A stretch of DNA of 16,364 nt, taken from Sphingomonadales bacterium. Lineage in GTDB: Bacteria; Pseudomonadota; Alphaproteobacteria; Sphingomonadales; Sphingomonadaceae. The notes below the pieces were generated by a model. The model saw only the letters and a list, made by a program, of their open reading frames with translations. It ran no database searches and was not told the origin of the DNA. The stretch spans positions 1 through 16,364 of the forward strand of contig JAFLDC010000021.1 of the NCBI GenBank assembly GCA_017302775.1, given 5' to 3'. A program made the translations under genes and the position numbers. This document shows, one piece after another, positions 7,598 to 14,763 of the stretch. Numbering within the stretch: position 1 is the first letter of the stretch; each line of letters starts with the position of its first letter.

Positions 7598-8842
7598 CTA
7601 GGCCACCACTTTCAGCGCCGGGCGGTCAAATTTCGTGATCCACTCTTCCAGGATCGGCGCGATTCTCTCGCGCCACTTGCTGCCGTTGAAAATGCCATAG
7701 TGGCCGACTTCCGGCGCGAGGTGGTAGCGCTTTTTCGTTTCCGCTAGCCCAGTCGTCAGCTTGAGTGCGGCCTTGGTCTGGCCGATCCCGGAAATGTCAT
7801 CGCGTTCTCCTTCGATCGCCAGGATCGCCGTGTCCTTGATCTTGCCAAGATCTACCTTCTTGCCGCGGTGAACGAATTCGCCCTTGGGCAATGAGTGCTT
7901 CTGGAACACCTCTTCCACTGTCTGCAGGTAATAGGCGGCGTTGAGGTCGCAGACCGCGCGATACTCGTCGTAGAACGCTTTGGTAGCATCGGCGCTTTCA
8001 TCGGCTCCGGCGACCAGATGCTTGAACATGTGATAGTGGCTGAGCATGTGGTTGCCCAGGTTCATGCTCATGAATCCGGCAAGCTGAAGGAAGCCAGGGT
8101 AGACCCGGCGTCCGGCACCGGGATATTGCAGTGGCACCGTCGCAATCACGGTATGGCGGAACCATTCGATCGGGCGCTGCATAGCCAGATCGTTGACCGA
8201 CGTGGGTGCTTCGCGGGTATCGACCGGGCCGCCCATCATGGTCAGGGTCAGCGGCCGACAAGGATGCTTGCTGTCAGCCATGATCGCGGTGGCGGCAAAA
8301 GTCGGAACAGACGGCTGACAAACCGCCAGGGCGTGCGCACCGGGGCCAATATGTTCGAAGAATTCGATCAGATAGTCGATGTAGTCATCAAGGTCGAACT
8401 CGCCCGCCGACAGCGGCACCATCCGGGCATCTGCCCAGTCGGTTACATAGACCTCGCAGCGTTCGATCATCCGCGCCACCGTGCCGCGCAGCAGTGTGGC
8501 GAAGTGCCCGCTCATCGGCGCGACGATCAGCAGCCGGGGCGCGTCCTTGGGCAGGCCGGTGTGGGTAAAGCGCAGAAGGTTGCCGAACGGCTTGTGCATC
8601 ACGATCGCCTCAGTCACCGGATGGACCTTGCCGTCAACCTCGACCGTTTCAATGTCGAACGCTGGCTTGCCATAGTTGGCGGCGGCGTGCGCGAATACTT
8701 CCAGCGCCGAGGCGGTGACAGTCCCACCCGCACCATAGCCGAACGGCAGGGCGGGGTTGCTCAGCATCTCGGCTCCGATCGAAGCCCAGGTGCTGGCGGC
8801 ATTCATCCACGAGCGCTGCAGCTCATATGCGGTATAAAGCAC
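7598..8842 (-). CDS. phaZ: Intracellular polyhydroxyalkanoate depolymerase
   Basis: A 414-residue cytoplasmic PHA/PHB depolymerase that mobilises carbon from amorphous storage granules. The N-terminus VLYTAYELQRSW is the family hallmark. The catalytic region ALAVCQPSVPTFAA gives a cysteine nucleophile at residue 175 instead of the serine of extracellular enzymes. EGERDDISG supplies the probable Asp (348 or 349) and EVGHYGIF the His (381). I chose GTG 8842 because a textbook AGGAGG (plus-strand 8853-8858) lies nine to ten bases upstream. The longer reading from ATG 8917 adds 25 residues that the family lacks and would run through two palindromic operator candidates. No synthase or phasin gene is nearby. 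Transcription probably starts in the divergent region shared with the ABC transporter. Confidence 0.95.
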   Translation of the reverse strand: MLYTAYELQRSWMNAASTWASIGAEMLSNPALPFGYGAGGTVTASALEVFAHAAANYGKPAFDIETVEVDGKVHPVTEAIVMHKPFGNLLRFTHTGLPKDAPRLLIVAPMSGHFATLLRGTVARMIERCEVYVTDWADARMVPLSAGEFDLDDYIDYLIEFFEHIGPGAHALAVCQPSVPTFAATAIMADSKHPCRPLTLTMMGGPVDTREAPTSVNDLAMQRPIEWFRHTVIATVPLQYPGAGRRVYPGFLQLAGFMSMNLGNHMLSHYHMFKHLVAGADESADATKAFYDEYRAVCDLNAAYYLQTVEEVFQKHSLPKGEFVHRGKKVDLGKIKDTAILAIEGERDDISGIGQTKAALKLTTGLAETKKRYHLAPEVGHYGIFNGSKWRERIAPILEEWITKFDRPALKVVA

Positions 8843-8852
8843 GGTCGGCGAA

Positions 8853-8858
8853 CCTCCT
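8853..8858 (-). promoter_or_regulatory. Shine-Dalgarno site fixing the phaZ GTG start
   Basis: Read on the minus strand these bases are AGGAGG, a near-perfect anti-16S match placed nine to ten bases before GTG 8842. It decides the start in favour of GTG over the upstream ATG at 8917. Confidence 0.8.
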
Positions 8859-8889
8859 GTTTGCACCATTGTTGGCCGGAATCGACCGT

Positions 8890-8923
8890 TTGTGCAACGC
8901 ACAATTTCATGTTGCATCGCAAC
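8890..8923. promoter_or_regulatory. Paired palindromic operator candidates (TGC-N3-GCA), PhaR-like
   Basis: Two perfect inverted repeats lie in the divergent region between phaZ and the ABC transporter gene. TTGTGC-AAC-GCACAA spans 8890-8904 and GTTGC-ATC-GCAAC spans 8911-8923. Both share the core TGC-N3-GCA, and their centres (8897 and 8917) are 20 bp apart, about two helical turns, so a regulator could bind both on one face. As I recall, PhaR of Rhodobacter and Paracoccus recognises CTGC-N3-GCAG-like sites at PHA genes. Placement 48-81 bases upstream of the phaZ GTG would fit repression of phaZ, but the flanking C/G of that consensus are not kept, so the regulator's identity is inference. 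Confidence 0.55.
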
Positions 8924-8988
8924 GAGTGGTGCCGGCTTGCCAGCGCATAGCCTCTTTCACCGGCTGATCATTGTGCTAGGGCGCGGCG

Positions 8989-10827
8989 ATGGACTCTGAA
9001 CCCCAGGCCGCCAATGCTGCGACCCCAGCCGAATCACCTGCCGCTGAACCGGCCCCTGCCCGCAATCTCAGCCCCCTGCGCATGGTGGCGCGCGAAACTG
9101 CCAAGTATCCGCGCCACATGGTCATGGCGCTTCTGGCGCTACTGGTAACGGCCTCCGCCACATTGGCCATTCCAGCGGGTTTCCGTCTGGTGGTTGACCG
9201 CGGTTTTGGCGAAGGGGGCGATGTCGCTTCGATCGGTCGGTGGTTTCGATATCTGTTGCTGATCGTGGCCGTACTGGGCCTGGGTACGGCGGTACGGTTC
9301 TATTTTGTGTCTTGGCTTGGGGAACGTGTAATCGCGGATATCCGGCTGAAGGTGCACGATAATCTGCTGCGCCTTTCGCCCGGATTCTTCGAAGAGAACA
9401 GTCCCAACGAAATCTCGTCGCGGATGACCTCCGACACGGCTTTGATCGAGCAGGTGGTGGGTACCACGGTATCTGTCGCCTTGCGCAACCTGATCACAGC
9501 CATCGGCGGAGTCGCGATCCTGTTCTCGATCGCGCCCAAGCTGACCGGCGGCCTGCTGGCGGGGCTTGTCGTGGTGATGACCCCGCTGCTGATGTTCGGG
9601 CGGCGCATCCGGACGATTTCGCGTACCAGTCAGGACCGCGTGGCTGACATCGGTGCCATGGTTGCCGAGACACTCGGTGCGATGAAGGTGGTGCAGGCCT
9701 TCAATCAGGAGAACCGCGAGAAGGGTCGCTTCGCCGAATCCGTCGAACTGAGCTTCGCCACCGCCAAGCGCCGCATTGTGCTGCGCGCGGTTATTAGCGC
9801 GCTGGCGATCGTGGCGATCTTCGGCGCGATCGTGCTGCTCGTGTGGCAAGGGGCAATTGCCGTTGCCGAAGGGACCATCACCAGCGGCACCATCGTGCAG
9901 ATCGTGTTCGTCTCTGTGATCGTTGCGGGATCGTTCGGCGCCTTGACCGAGGTCTATGGCGATCTGCTACGCGGGGCCGGGGCTGCGAGCCGCCTGTCCG
10001 AACTGCTCAACGAAAAGCCCGCGATTGCACCGCCGGAGCGGCCGCTGGCATTGCCTAGCCCGGGGCGCGGCAAGATCAGCTTCGAAAACGTCACTTTCCG
10101 TTATCCGACCCGGCCGGATACTGCCGCCCTGGTTGATTTCTCGCTGACAGTCGAGCCCGGCGAAACCGTGGCGATCGTCGGTCCGAATGGCGCGGGCAAA
10201 TCGACCCTGTTTCAGCTGGCTGAACGCTTCTACGACCCGCAAGCCGGAACGATCAAGCTGGATGGCGTGCCACTGACCTCGGTCGATCCAGCGGAAATTC
10301 GCCGCCGGATGGCGCTGGTGCCACAGGACGCCGTGCTGTTCGCCGCCGATGCGCGTGATAACCTGCGCTACGGCAACTGGACTGCCAGCGATGCCGACAT
10401 CTGGGATGCTGCGCGCGCCGCGAATGCCGAATCCTTCCTGCGCGAACTGCCCGAAGGCCTTGATACCTTCCTTGGAGAAGGCGGTGCGCGCCTGTCGGGT
10501 GGCCAGCGTCAGCGGATGGCGATTGCTCGCGCGGTACTGCGTCATGCACCGATCCTGCTGCTCGACGAAGCAACCTCGGCGCTTGACGCCGAAAGCGAAC
10601 AACTTGTTCAGCAGGCGCTGGACCGGCTGATGGCCGATCGAACTACGCTGGTCATCGCGCACCGGCTGGCCACAGTACGCGGGGCGGACAGGATTGTGGT
10701 GATGGACAAAGGCCGCATCGTCGAAACGGGGACACATGACCAGCTGACCCGGACCGGTGGACTTTATGCCCGCCTTGCCTCACTTCAGTTTGATGAACGC
10801 GCCTTTGCCGCGGGGGAACAGCGCTGA
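8989..10827 (+). CDS. ABC exporter half-transporter, MsbA-related (fused permease and ATPase)
   Basis: A 612-residue type-IV ABC exporter with permease and ATPase fused in one chain, working as a homodimer in the inner membrane. An unusual Ala/Pro-rich N-terminal tail (about 25 residues) precedes six membrane helices over residues 40-320. The nucleotide-binding domain has Walker A GPNGAGKST (398-406), signature LSGGQRQRMAIARA (from 502), Walker B ILLLDEATSALD (from 522) and the switch His in IAHRL (558). The sequence looks like the MsbA-related exporters of alphaproteobacteria (TIGR02204-like, from memory). These are assumed to move lipids or hydrophobic compounds, but the substrate is not known. 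Its TGA shares one base with the ATG of uppP, so both are made together, hinting at envelope lipid work. Confidence 0.92.
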   Translation: MDSEPQAANAATPAESPAAEPAPARNLSPLRMVARETAKYPRHMVMALLALLVTASATLAIPAGFRLVVDRGFGEGGDVASIGRWFRYLLLIVAVLGLGTAVRFYFVSWLGERVIADIRLKVHDNLLRLSPGFFEENSPNEISSRMTSDTALIEQVVGTTVSVALRNLITAIGGVAILFSIAPKLTGGLLAGLVVVMTPLLMFGRRIRTISRTSQDRVADIGAMVAETLGAMKVVQAFNQENREKGRFAESVELSFATAKRRIVLRAVISALAIVAIFGAIVLLVWQGAIAVAEGTITSGTIVQIVFVSVIVAGSFGALTEVYGDLLRGAGAASRLSELLNEKPAIAPPERPLALPSPGRGKISFENVTFRYPTRPDTAALVDFSLTVEPGETVAIVGPNGAGKSTLFQLAERFYDPQAGTIKLDGVPLTSVDPAEIRRRMALVPQDAVLFAADARDNLRYGNWTASDADIWDAARAANAESFLRELPEGLDTFLGEGGARLSGGQRQRMAIARAVLRHAPILLLDEATSALDAESEQLVQQALDRLMADRTTLVIAHRLATVRGADRIVVMDKGRIVETGTHDQLTRTGGLYARLASLQFDERAFAAGEQR

Positions 10828-11636
10828 TGGATACCGTTGTCACCGCAATCCTGCTCGGCATTGTCGAGGGGGTGACCGAATTTATCCCGGTCTCGTCCAC
10901 CGGCCACCTGATCCTGGCGACCGAAGTGTTCGGCTATGATGCCAAGACCTGGGCCGCGTTCAACGTGGTGATCCAGCTGGGCGCGATCCTGGCAGTTGTT
11001 GTGCAATACTGGCGCACGTTCTGGGCGGTCGGCATGGGGCTTCTGCGCCTGGAAGCGATGAGCCTGGCCTTCGTGCGCAACATTCTGCTGGCATTCCTGC
11101 CGTCGGCCGTGCTGGGCCTGCTGCTGAAGGACTATATCGACGTACTGCTGGGCAGTCCGGTTGTGGTCGGATGGGCGCTGATCTTGGGCGGTATCGCGAT
11201 CCTGGCGGTTGAGCGCTGGGCGAAGCCCGGTCGGCCAACCGGCGTTGCACAGCTGCCGGCGCGCCAGGCGCTGGGCGTCGGGCTGTTCCAGTGTATTTCG
11301 ATGATCCCCGGCGTCAGCCGCTCCGGCGCGACGATCATGGGGGCACTGGCGATGGGGATTGAGCGACGGACCGCCGCTGAATTCAGCTTCTTCCTGGCGA
11401 TCCCGACCATGCTGGGCGCGACCACACTGGAACTGTGGGACAATCACACCGCGCTGATGGCGGGAACCGGGCCTGTCGGCTGGACCGAAATCGCGGTGGG
11501 TTTCGTGGTGTCCTTTGTGGTTGCCCTGGCCGTGATCCGGTTGTTTGTTGCATATGTCAGTCGGGCCGGGTTCGCGCCGTTCGCGTGGTATCGGATCGTG
11601 GCGGGTGCGATCGCAGTGATGCTGTTGAGCCGTTAA
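10827..11636 (+). CDS. uppP: Undecaprenyl-diphosphatase UppP (BacA family)
   Basis: A 269-residue inner-membrane enzyme that dephosphorylates undecaprenyl diphosphate, recycling the lipid carrier used for peptidoglycan and other surface polysaccharides; overexpression gives bacitracin resistance. The two family signatures are intact: EGVTEFIPVSSTGH at residues 14-27, with its catalytic Glu residues, and PGVSRSGATI at 161-170. The length is typical and about eight hydrophobic segments are visible. ATG 10827 overlaps the ABC gene's stop by one base, so translation is coupled. The stop TAA overlaps the opposing stop of phhA, leaving no room for a terminator between them. Confidence 0.96.
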   Translation: MDTVVTAILLGIVEGVTEFIPVSSTGHLILATEVFGYDAKTWAAFNVVIQLGAILAVVVQYWRTFWAVGMGLLRLEAMSLAFVRNILLAFLPSAVLGLLLKDYIDVLLGSPVVVGWALILGGIAILAVERWAKPGRPTGVAQLPARQALGVGLFQCISMIPGVSRSGATIMGALAMGIERRTAAEFSFFLAIPTMLGATTLELWDNHTALMAGTGPVGWTEIAVGFVVSFVVALAVIRLFVAYVSRAGFAPFAWYRIVAGAIAVMLLSR

Positions 11637-12574
11637 ACCGGTCTTGCCCCACTTCCCCGCCCGCCGCGCAGCAGATATTCCTGCGTGCCGCGATGCAGCA
11701 CGTCATCGATATCGATGACGGCGGTGTTGGCATAAGTGAAGGCCGCCGGGAGAGAGCGATACAGCCGATCGAAATCGCGATCGACGGTGTCGTGATAGAG
11801 ATCGGCAAAGCTCTCGATCACGAAGTAGGTCGGCTGCAGATCGTCGATGACATAGTCTGTCCGCATGACCCGATCGACGTTGAGCATGATCCGGTTGGGG
11901 CTATTGGCTTCCAGGCAATAGACCGCCTCGGTCGGGCCAGACAGGATACCGGCCCCATAGGCGCGCAGCCCCTTCTGTTCGAGGATGAGCCCGAATTCAA
12001 CTGTATACCAGTACAGCGCGCCTAAGGCCTTGAGGCGGTTATAGCGCATCGCCTTCCACCCGGCGCGGCCATATTCCTGCATGTAATCCGCATAGACCGG
12101 GTCGGCCAGCATCGGGACGTGACCGAACACATCGTGGAATACATCAGGTTCCTGAATGTAATCGAAGGTGTCGCGCGTGCGAATGAAGTTGCCTGCAGGA
12201 AAGCGTCGGTTCGCAAGATGCCAGAAGAACACCTGATCGGGGATCAGCATCGGTACCGGCACCACACTCCATCCCGTCAGCGCTCCCAGCTCATCGGAAA
12301 GCTTGCCGAATTCGGGCACACCGCCGCGGCCGAGATCAAGCTTGTCGAGCCCGGCCATGAAAGCGCTGGCAGCGCGCCCCGGTAAGATCTGCAATTGTCT
12401 GGCGAACAGATCATCCCAGATCGCATGTTCATCGCTGCCGTAATCGCGCTGACGCGGCTCCAGCCAATCGGCACCGACATGAGCCGGACGCTGCAGCGGC
12501 GCCGTGAACACGTCCGGGTCAGGATCGGGCAGGTGGGTAAAGTCCGTATCGGGCATGGTTGCAGTTGTAACCAT
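11633..12574 (-). CDS. phhA: Phenylalanine 4-monooxygenase (phenylalanine hydroxylase)
   Basis: A 313-residue iron- and tetrahydropterin-dependent aromatic amino acid hydroxylase converting phenylalanine to tyrosine in the cytoplasm. Numbering from ATG 12574, the iron ligands are His147 and His152 in HDVFGHVPML and Glu193 in YWYTVEFGLI. The substrate-side block SGPTEAVYCL follows. The start is uncertain. ATG 12574 and ATG 12556 are both possible and neither has a clear ribosome site. A still longer reading from ATG 12694 would overlap the opposing ppk2 gene by 32 bases and adds residues atypical of the family. No pterin dehydratase (phhB) is in the window, nor is a regulator adjacent. It is divergent from ppk2 with an 88-base gap. 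Confidence 0.93.
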   Translation of the reverse strand: MVTTATMPDTDFTHLPDPDPDVFTAPLQRPAHVGADWLEPRQRDYGSDEHAIWDDLFARQLQILPGRAASAFMAGLDKLDLGRGGVPEFGKLSDELGALTGWSVVPVPMLIPDQVFFWHLANRRFPAGNFIRTRDTFDYIQEPDVFHDVFGHVPMLADPVYADYMQEYGRAGWKAMRYNRLKALGALYWYTVEFGLILEQKGLRAYGAGILSGPTEAVYCLEANSPNRIMLNVDRVMRTDYVIDDLQPTYFVIESFADLYHDTVDRDFDRLYRSLPAAFTYANTAVIDIDDVLHRGTQEYLLRGGRGSGARPV

Positions 12575-12662
12575 TCCAAAGCGGGACAGCAAGGATTGCC
12601 AAGGTGCTTGATCGGTGAACCGGGCGGGGGCACCGTGCCGTCCTTCAAGGGATTCGTGACCG

Positions 12663-13460
12663 ATGAAAAAGCTCAAGAAAAAGCAGTACGCCAAGCTCTA
12701 TGCTCCGCTTGAAGAAGAACTGGTGGCTATGGCGCGCTGGGCCGCAAAGACCGGAGCGCGGGTGCTGGTGCTGTTCGAGGGGCGTGACACTGCCGGCAAG
12801 GGCGGTGCAATCCGCGCGGTGGCCGACCCGCTTAATCCGCGCCAGTGCCGGATTGTAGCTCTCGGCAAGCCAAGCGAGCAGGAAAAGACCCAGTGGTATT
12901 TTCAGCGCTACATTGCGCATCTTCCGGCGGCCGGCGAAGTCGTTCTGTTCGATCGCAGCTGGTATAACCGCGCCGGGGTTGAGCGCGTCATGGGCTATTG
13001 CACGCCTGACCAGACTGCGGCCTTCCTGGAGCAGGTTCCGACCTTTGAGGAACTACTGGTCAAGGACGGGATTCTGCTGTTCAAATATTGGCTGACCACA
13101 GATCAGGCGCAGCAAGAGGAGCGCCTGGCGGAACGGCTGGCCGATCCGTTGAAGCGCTGGAAGCTGTCGCCGGTGGATCTGGCCGCGCGTGACAAGTACG
13201 ACGACTACACGCGGGCGCGCGAGGCGATGCTCAAGGCGACTCATTCAAAGATTGCGCCATGGACACTGATCGATTTCAACGACCAGAAGCGGGGGAGGCT
13301 GACCCTGATCCGCGACTTGCTAGACCGGCTGCCCGACACCAATGTCGCGCCCGATGCCATCGAGTTCACAGCTTTGACGCGCCCCCCGGCCGAGGAAAGC
13401 TATGCCGTACTGGGTCCGATCCCATCCTATGAGGACAAGGAAACACGCGGCAAGAGTTGA
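12663..13460 (+). CDS. ppk2: Polyphosphate kinase 2 (PPK2 class I type)
   Basis: A 265-residue single-domain PPK2, which transfers phosphate between polyphosphate and nucleoside diphosphates (making GTP or ATP from polyP). The Walker A-type loop GRDTAGKGG is at residues 40-48, the Walker B-like block DRSWYNRAGVE at 97-107 and the lid KRWKLSPVD at 164-172. The single-domain length and lid sequence fit class I, which usually acts on diphosphates; the class is inferred from appearance, not alignment. AAGGGA lies ten bases before ATG 12663. The first residues are strongly basic (MKKLKKKQYAKLY). No ppk1 or exopolyphosphatase gene is nearby. Confidence 0.94.
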   Translation: MKKLKKKQYAKLYAPLEEELVAMARWAAKTGARVLVLFEGRDTAGKGGAIRAVADPLNPRQCRIVALGKPSEQEKTQWYFQRYIAHLPAAGEVVLFDRSWYNRAGVERVMGYCTPDQTAAFLEQVPTFEELLVKDGILLFKYWLTTDQAQQEERLAERLADPLKRWKLSPVDLAARDKYDDYTRAREAMLKATHSKIAPWTLIDFNDQKRGRLTLIRDLLDRLPDTNVAPDAIEFTALTRPPAEESYAVLGPIPSYEDKETRGKS

Positions 13461-13571
13461 CTTTGCCGCGATCCTGACGCATTGGCGCGGCCTTCCGGGC
13501 GGTGCCGTGTGTGCCGCCTTCGCAGTTTTCAGCGCCTTCGGGCATCGAATCGAAAGTTCAGGACAAGCGCC

Positions 13572-13739
13572 ATGGCGAAGCCCGCAACCGTCAAGATCCG
13601 GCTGGTTTCCACCGCCGATACCGGTTTCTTCTACGTGACCAAGAAGAACCCGCGCAACACGACCGAGAAGATGTCGTTCAAGAAGTACGATCCGGTTGTG
13701 CGCAAGCATGTCGAGTTCAAGGAAGCCAAGATCAAGTAA
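13572..13739 (+). CDS. rpmG: 50S ribosomal protein L33
   Basis: A 55-residue basic protein, [20 protein letters not shown] at the start, with the L33 core [21 protein letters not shown]. It is a structural component of the large ribosomal subunit near the E site. It has no cysteines, so it is the zinc-free (C-minus) paralogue type common in alphaproteobacteria. AGGACA lies about six bases before ATG 13572. Upstream in-frame codons from 13482 do not fit the family. The 111-base gap from ppk2 suggests its own promoter. TTGACT at 13457-13462 is a possible -35, but the -10 match is poor. Confidence 0.97.
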   Translation: MAKPATVKIRLVSTADTGFFYVTKKNPRNTTEKMSFKKYDPVVRKHVEFKEAKIK

Positions 13740-13743
13740 TGCA

Positions 13744-13775
13744 AACCCTGGCGGGGTATCGCCCGGGGGTTCATT
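13744..13775 (+). terminator. Weak hairpin after rpmG, possible terminator or attenuator
   Basis: AACCC (13744-13748) can pair with GGGTT (13767-13771), and GGCG (13750-13753) with CGCC (13760-13763) around a GGGTAT loop. Only TTCATT follows instead of a real T-run, so termination would be weak. It begins five bases after the rpmG stop. Confidence 0.35.
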
Positions 13776-13809
13776 GCGAGTTCAAGGGTCCGCGACTAGC
13801 AGGACGACC

Positions 13810-14472
13810 ATGAACACGATCAGATCGATTTTCCGCCCGTTCGCAGGTGCCGCCGTTTCGGCGGCGCTTGTCGTTTCTGCGCCTGCCGCACTCATCACCA
13901 CTGCGCCCGCGGCGGCGCAGGCGCCTGCCAATGCTGATCTGGCCCAGGCCGTCACGGCGCTGCGCGGCATATCGACGCTGCGGGCTGATTTCGTGCAGAT
14001 CGACCGGGCCGGCAAGCGCGTTTCGGGCACGATGACCCTAAAACGTCCGGGGCGGATTCGCTTTCAGTATGAAAAAGGCGTGCCCTTTCTAATCGTCGGG
14101 GATGGCAAAGCGCTGACCTTTGTGGATTACCAGGTCCGCCAGGTTCAGCGCTGGCCGATCGGCAACACACCGCTTGGCGCGCTTCTCGACCCCAAGCGTG
14201 ACGTGATGAAGTATGGCAAGCTCCAGCCTGTCAGCAGCCCCAATATCGTCAGCGTCGAAGTACGCGATCGGGCGCACCCGGAATACGGGGTGATCACGCT
14301 GATCTTCGTGCGCAAGGCATCGGCACCGGGCGGATTGGAACTGACCAGTTGGGCTGCGCTTGATTCGCAAAACAGCCTGACCCGGATCAACCTGTCGAAT
14401 CACCAGTACGGCGTGGCTGTGGCTGACAGCACTTTCCGCTTCAACGATCCGCGTCCTGCCGCTCGTCGATGA
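13810..14472 (+). CDS. lolA: LolA-like outer-membrane lipoprotein carrier protein
   Basis: A 220-residue periplasmic protein of the LolA/LolB superfamily, which ferries lipoproteins from the LolCDE complex to the outer membrane. Residues 1-38 form a long signal peptide: basic start MNTIRSIFRPF, an Ala/Val-rich core, and cleavage probably after AAAQA. The mature part has the typical unclosed beta-barrel features, with TLRADFVQIDRAGKRVSGTM, then LKRPGRIRFQYEKG and GDGKALTFVD. ATG 13810 has AGGACG just upstream and gives a proper signal peptide. Upstream codons in frame overlap rpmG and are not family-like. The alphaproteobacterial versions are divergent, so it could be a LolA-type paralogue for another hydrophobic ligand. 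Confidence 0.87.
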   Translation: MNTIRSIFRPFAGAAVSAALVVSAPAALITTAPAAAQAPANADLAQAVTALRGISTLRADFVQIDRAGKRVSGTMTLKRPGRIRFQYEKGVPFLIVGDGKALTFVDYQVRQVQRWPIGNTPLGALLDPKRDVMKYGKLQPVSSPNIVSVEVRDRAHPEYGVITLIFVRKASAPGGLELTSWAALDSQNSLTRINLSNHQYGVAVADSTFRFNDPRPAARR

Positions 14473-14575
14473 GGACGGGCGGCTGGTCGTATGACGTGCC
14501 GTGGCTGCGACAATTGGCGACAAAGCTGTGGCGGTTGTTCATGGCGGAGCAAGCCGAACTGCCCTAAAACTGTCA

Positions 14576-14704
14576 TCGACGGCGCGGCTTGAGACGGGTT
14601 TCCCCCCTGTTGCCCAAGTCTCCTCAAGGGCCAAACCGTCGAGCGTGACGAACGCACAAAAGGAACCCCCGGTCCACTGCCCCCGGACCGGGGGTTTTTT
14701 GTTT
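14576..14704 (+). ncRNA. Candidate structured small RNA ending in an intrinsic terminator
   Basis: A nested fold is visible. TCGACGG (14576-14582) pairs with CCGTCGA (14636-14642). Inside, CTTGAGAC (14588-14595) pairs with GTCT (14618-14621) plus CAAG (14625-14628) around a three-base bulge. GGG (14596-14598) can also pair with CCC (14613-14615). A 21-base linker then leads to a strong terminator. That arrangement fits a small RNA, either free-standing or cut from the lolA 3' end. No clear promoter was found and I recognise no known RNA family, so it may only be lolA 3' UTR structure. Confidence 0.35.
14664..14704 (+). terminator. Strong intrinsic terminator downstream of lolA
   Basis: AACCCCCGGTCC (14664-14675) pairs perfectly with GGACCGGGGGTT (14685-14696) as a 12-bp stem with a nine-base loop, and the T-run begins at 14695 (six T, then GTTTG). 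It lies 191 bases beyond the lolA stop, unusually far for a plain mRNA terminator. It insulates the exonuclease-ribA operon. Confidence 0.92.
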
Positions 14705-14763
14705 GACGGGTGCGGATTGCTCGAGCCTTGCCGCCGTTGCTTTCCCCCCCTAAGTCCGTCCGC

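Larger units (their letters stand above)
14473..14763. other. Gene-free stretch between lolA and exonuclease III genes
   Basis: No convincing protein-coding frame is seen on either strand in these 291 bases. The left part (14473-14575) shows nothing I can name. The right part holds a foldable element at 14576-14642 and a strong intrinsic terminator at 14664-14704, both listed separately. The stretch after the terminator (14705-14763) is a short leader of the exonuclease gene with no clear promoter or ribosome site. Confidence 0.7.

Noticed and set aside
7895..8950. 351-codon open frame on the plus strand opposite phaZ
   Set aside because: It is antisense to a clear PhaZ with intact catalytic residues, and its composition (His, Arg, Gly and Val heavy) is that of a reverse-strand shadow.
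12575..12694. N-terminal extension of phhA from ATG 12694
   Set aside because: It would overlap the start of the divergent ppk2 gene and adds 40 residues that are not typical of bacterial phenylalanine hydroxylases.
14540..14704. 6S RNA, suggested by GCCCTAAAACTG resembling a segment of E. coli 6S RNA
   Set aside because: The expected long closing stem and the 5' half of the central bubble are not seen, and the gene neighbourhood is not that of ssrS.
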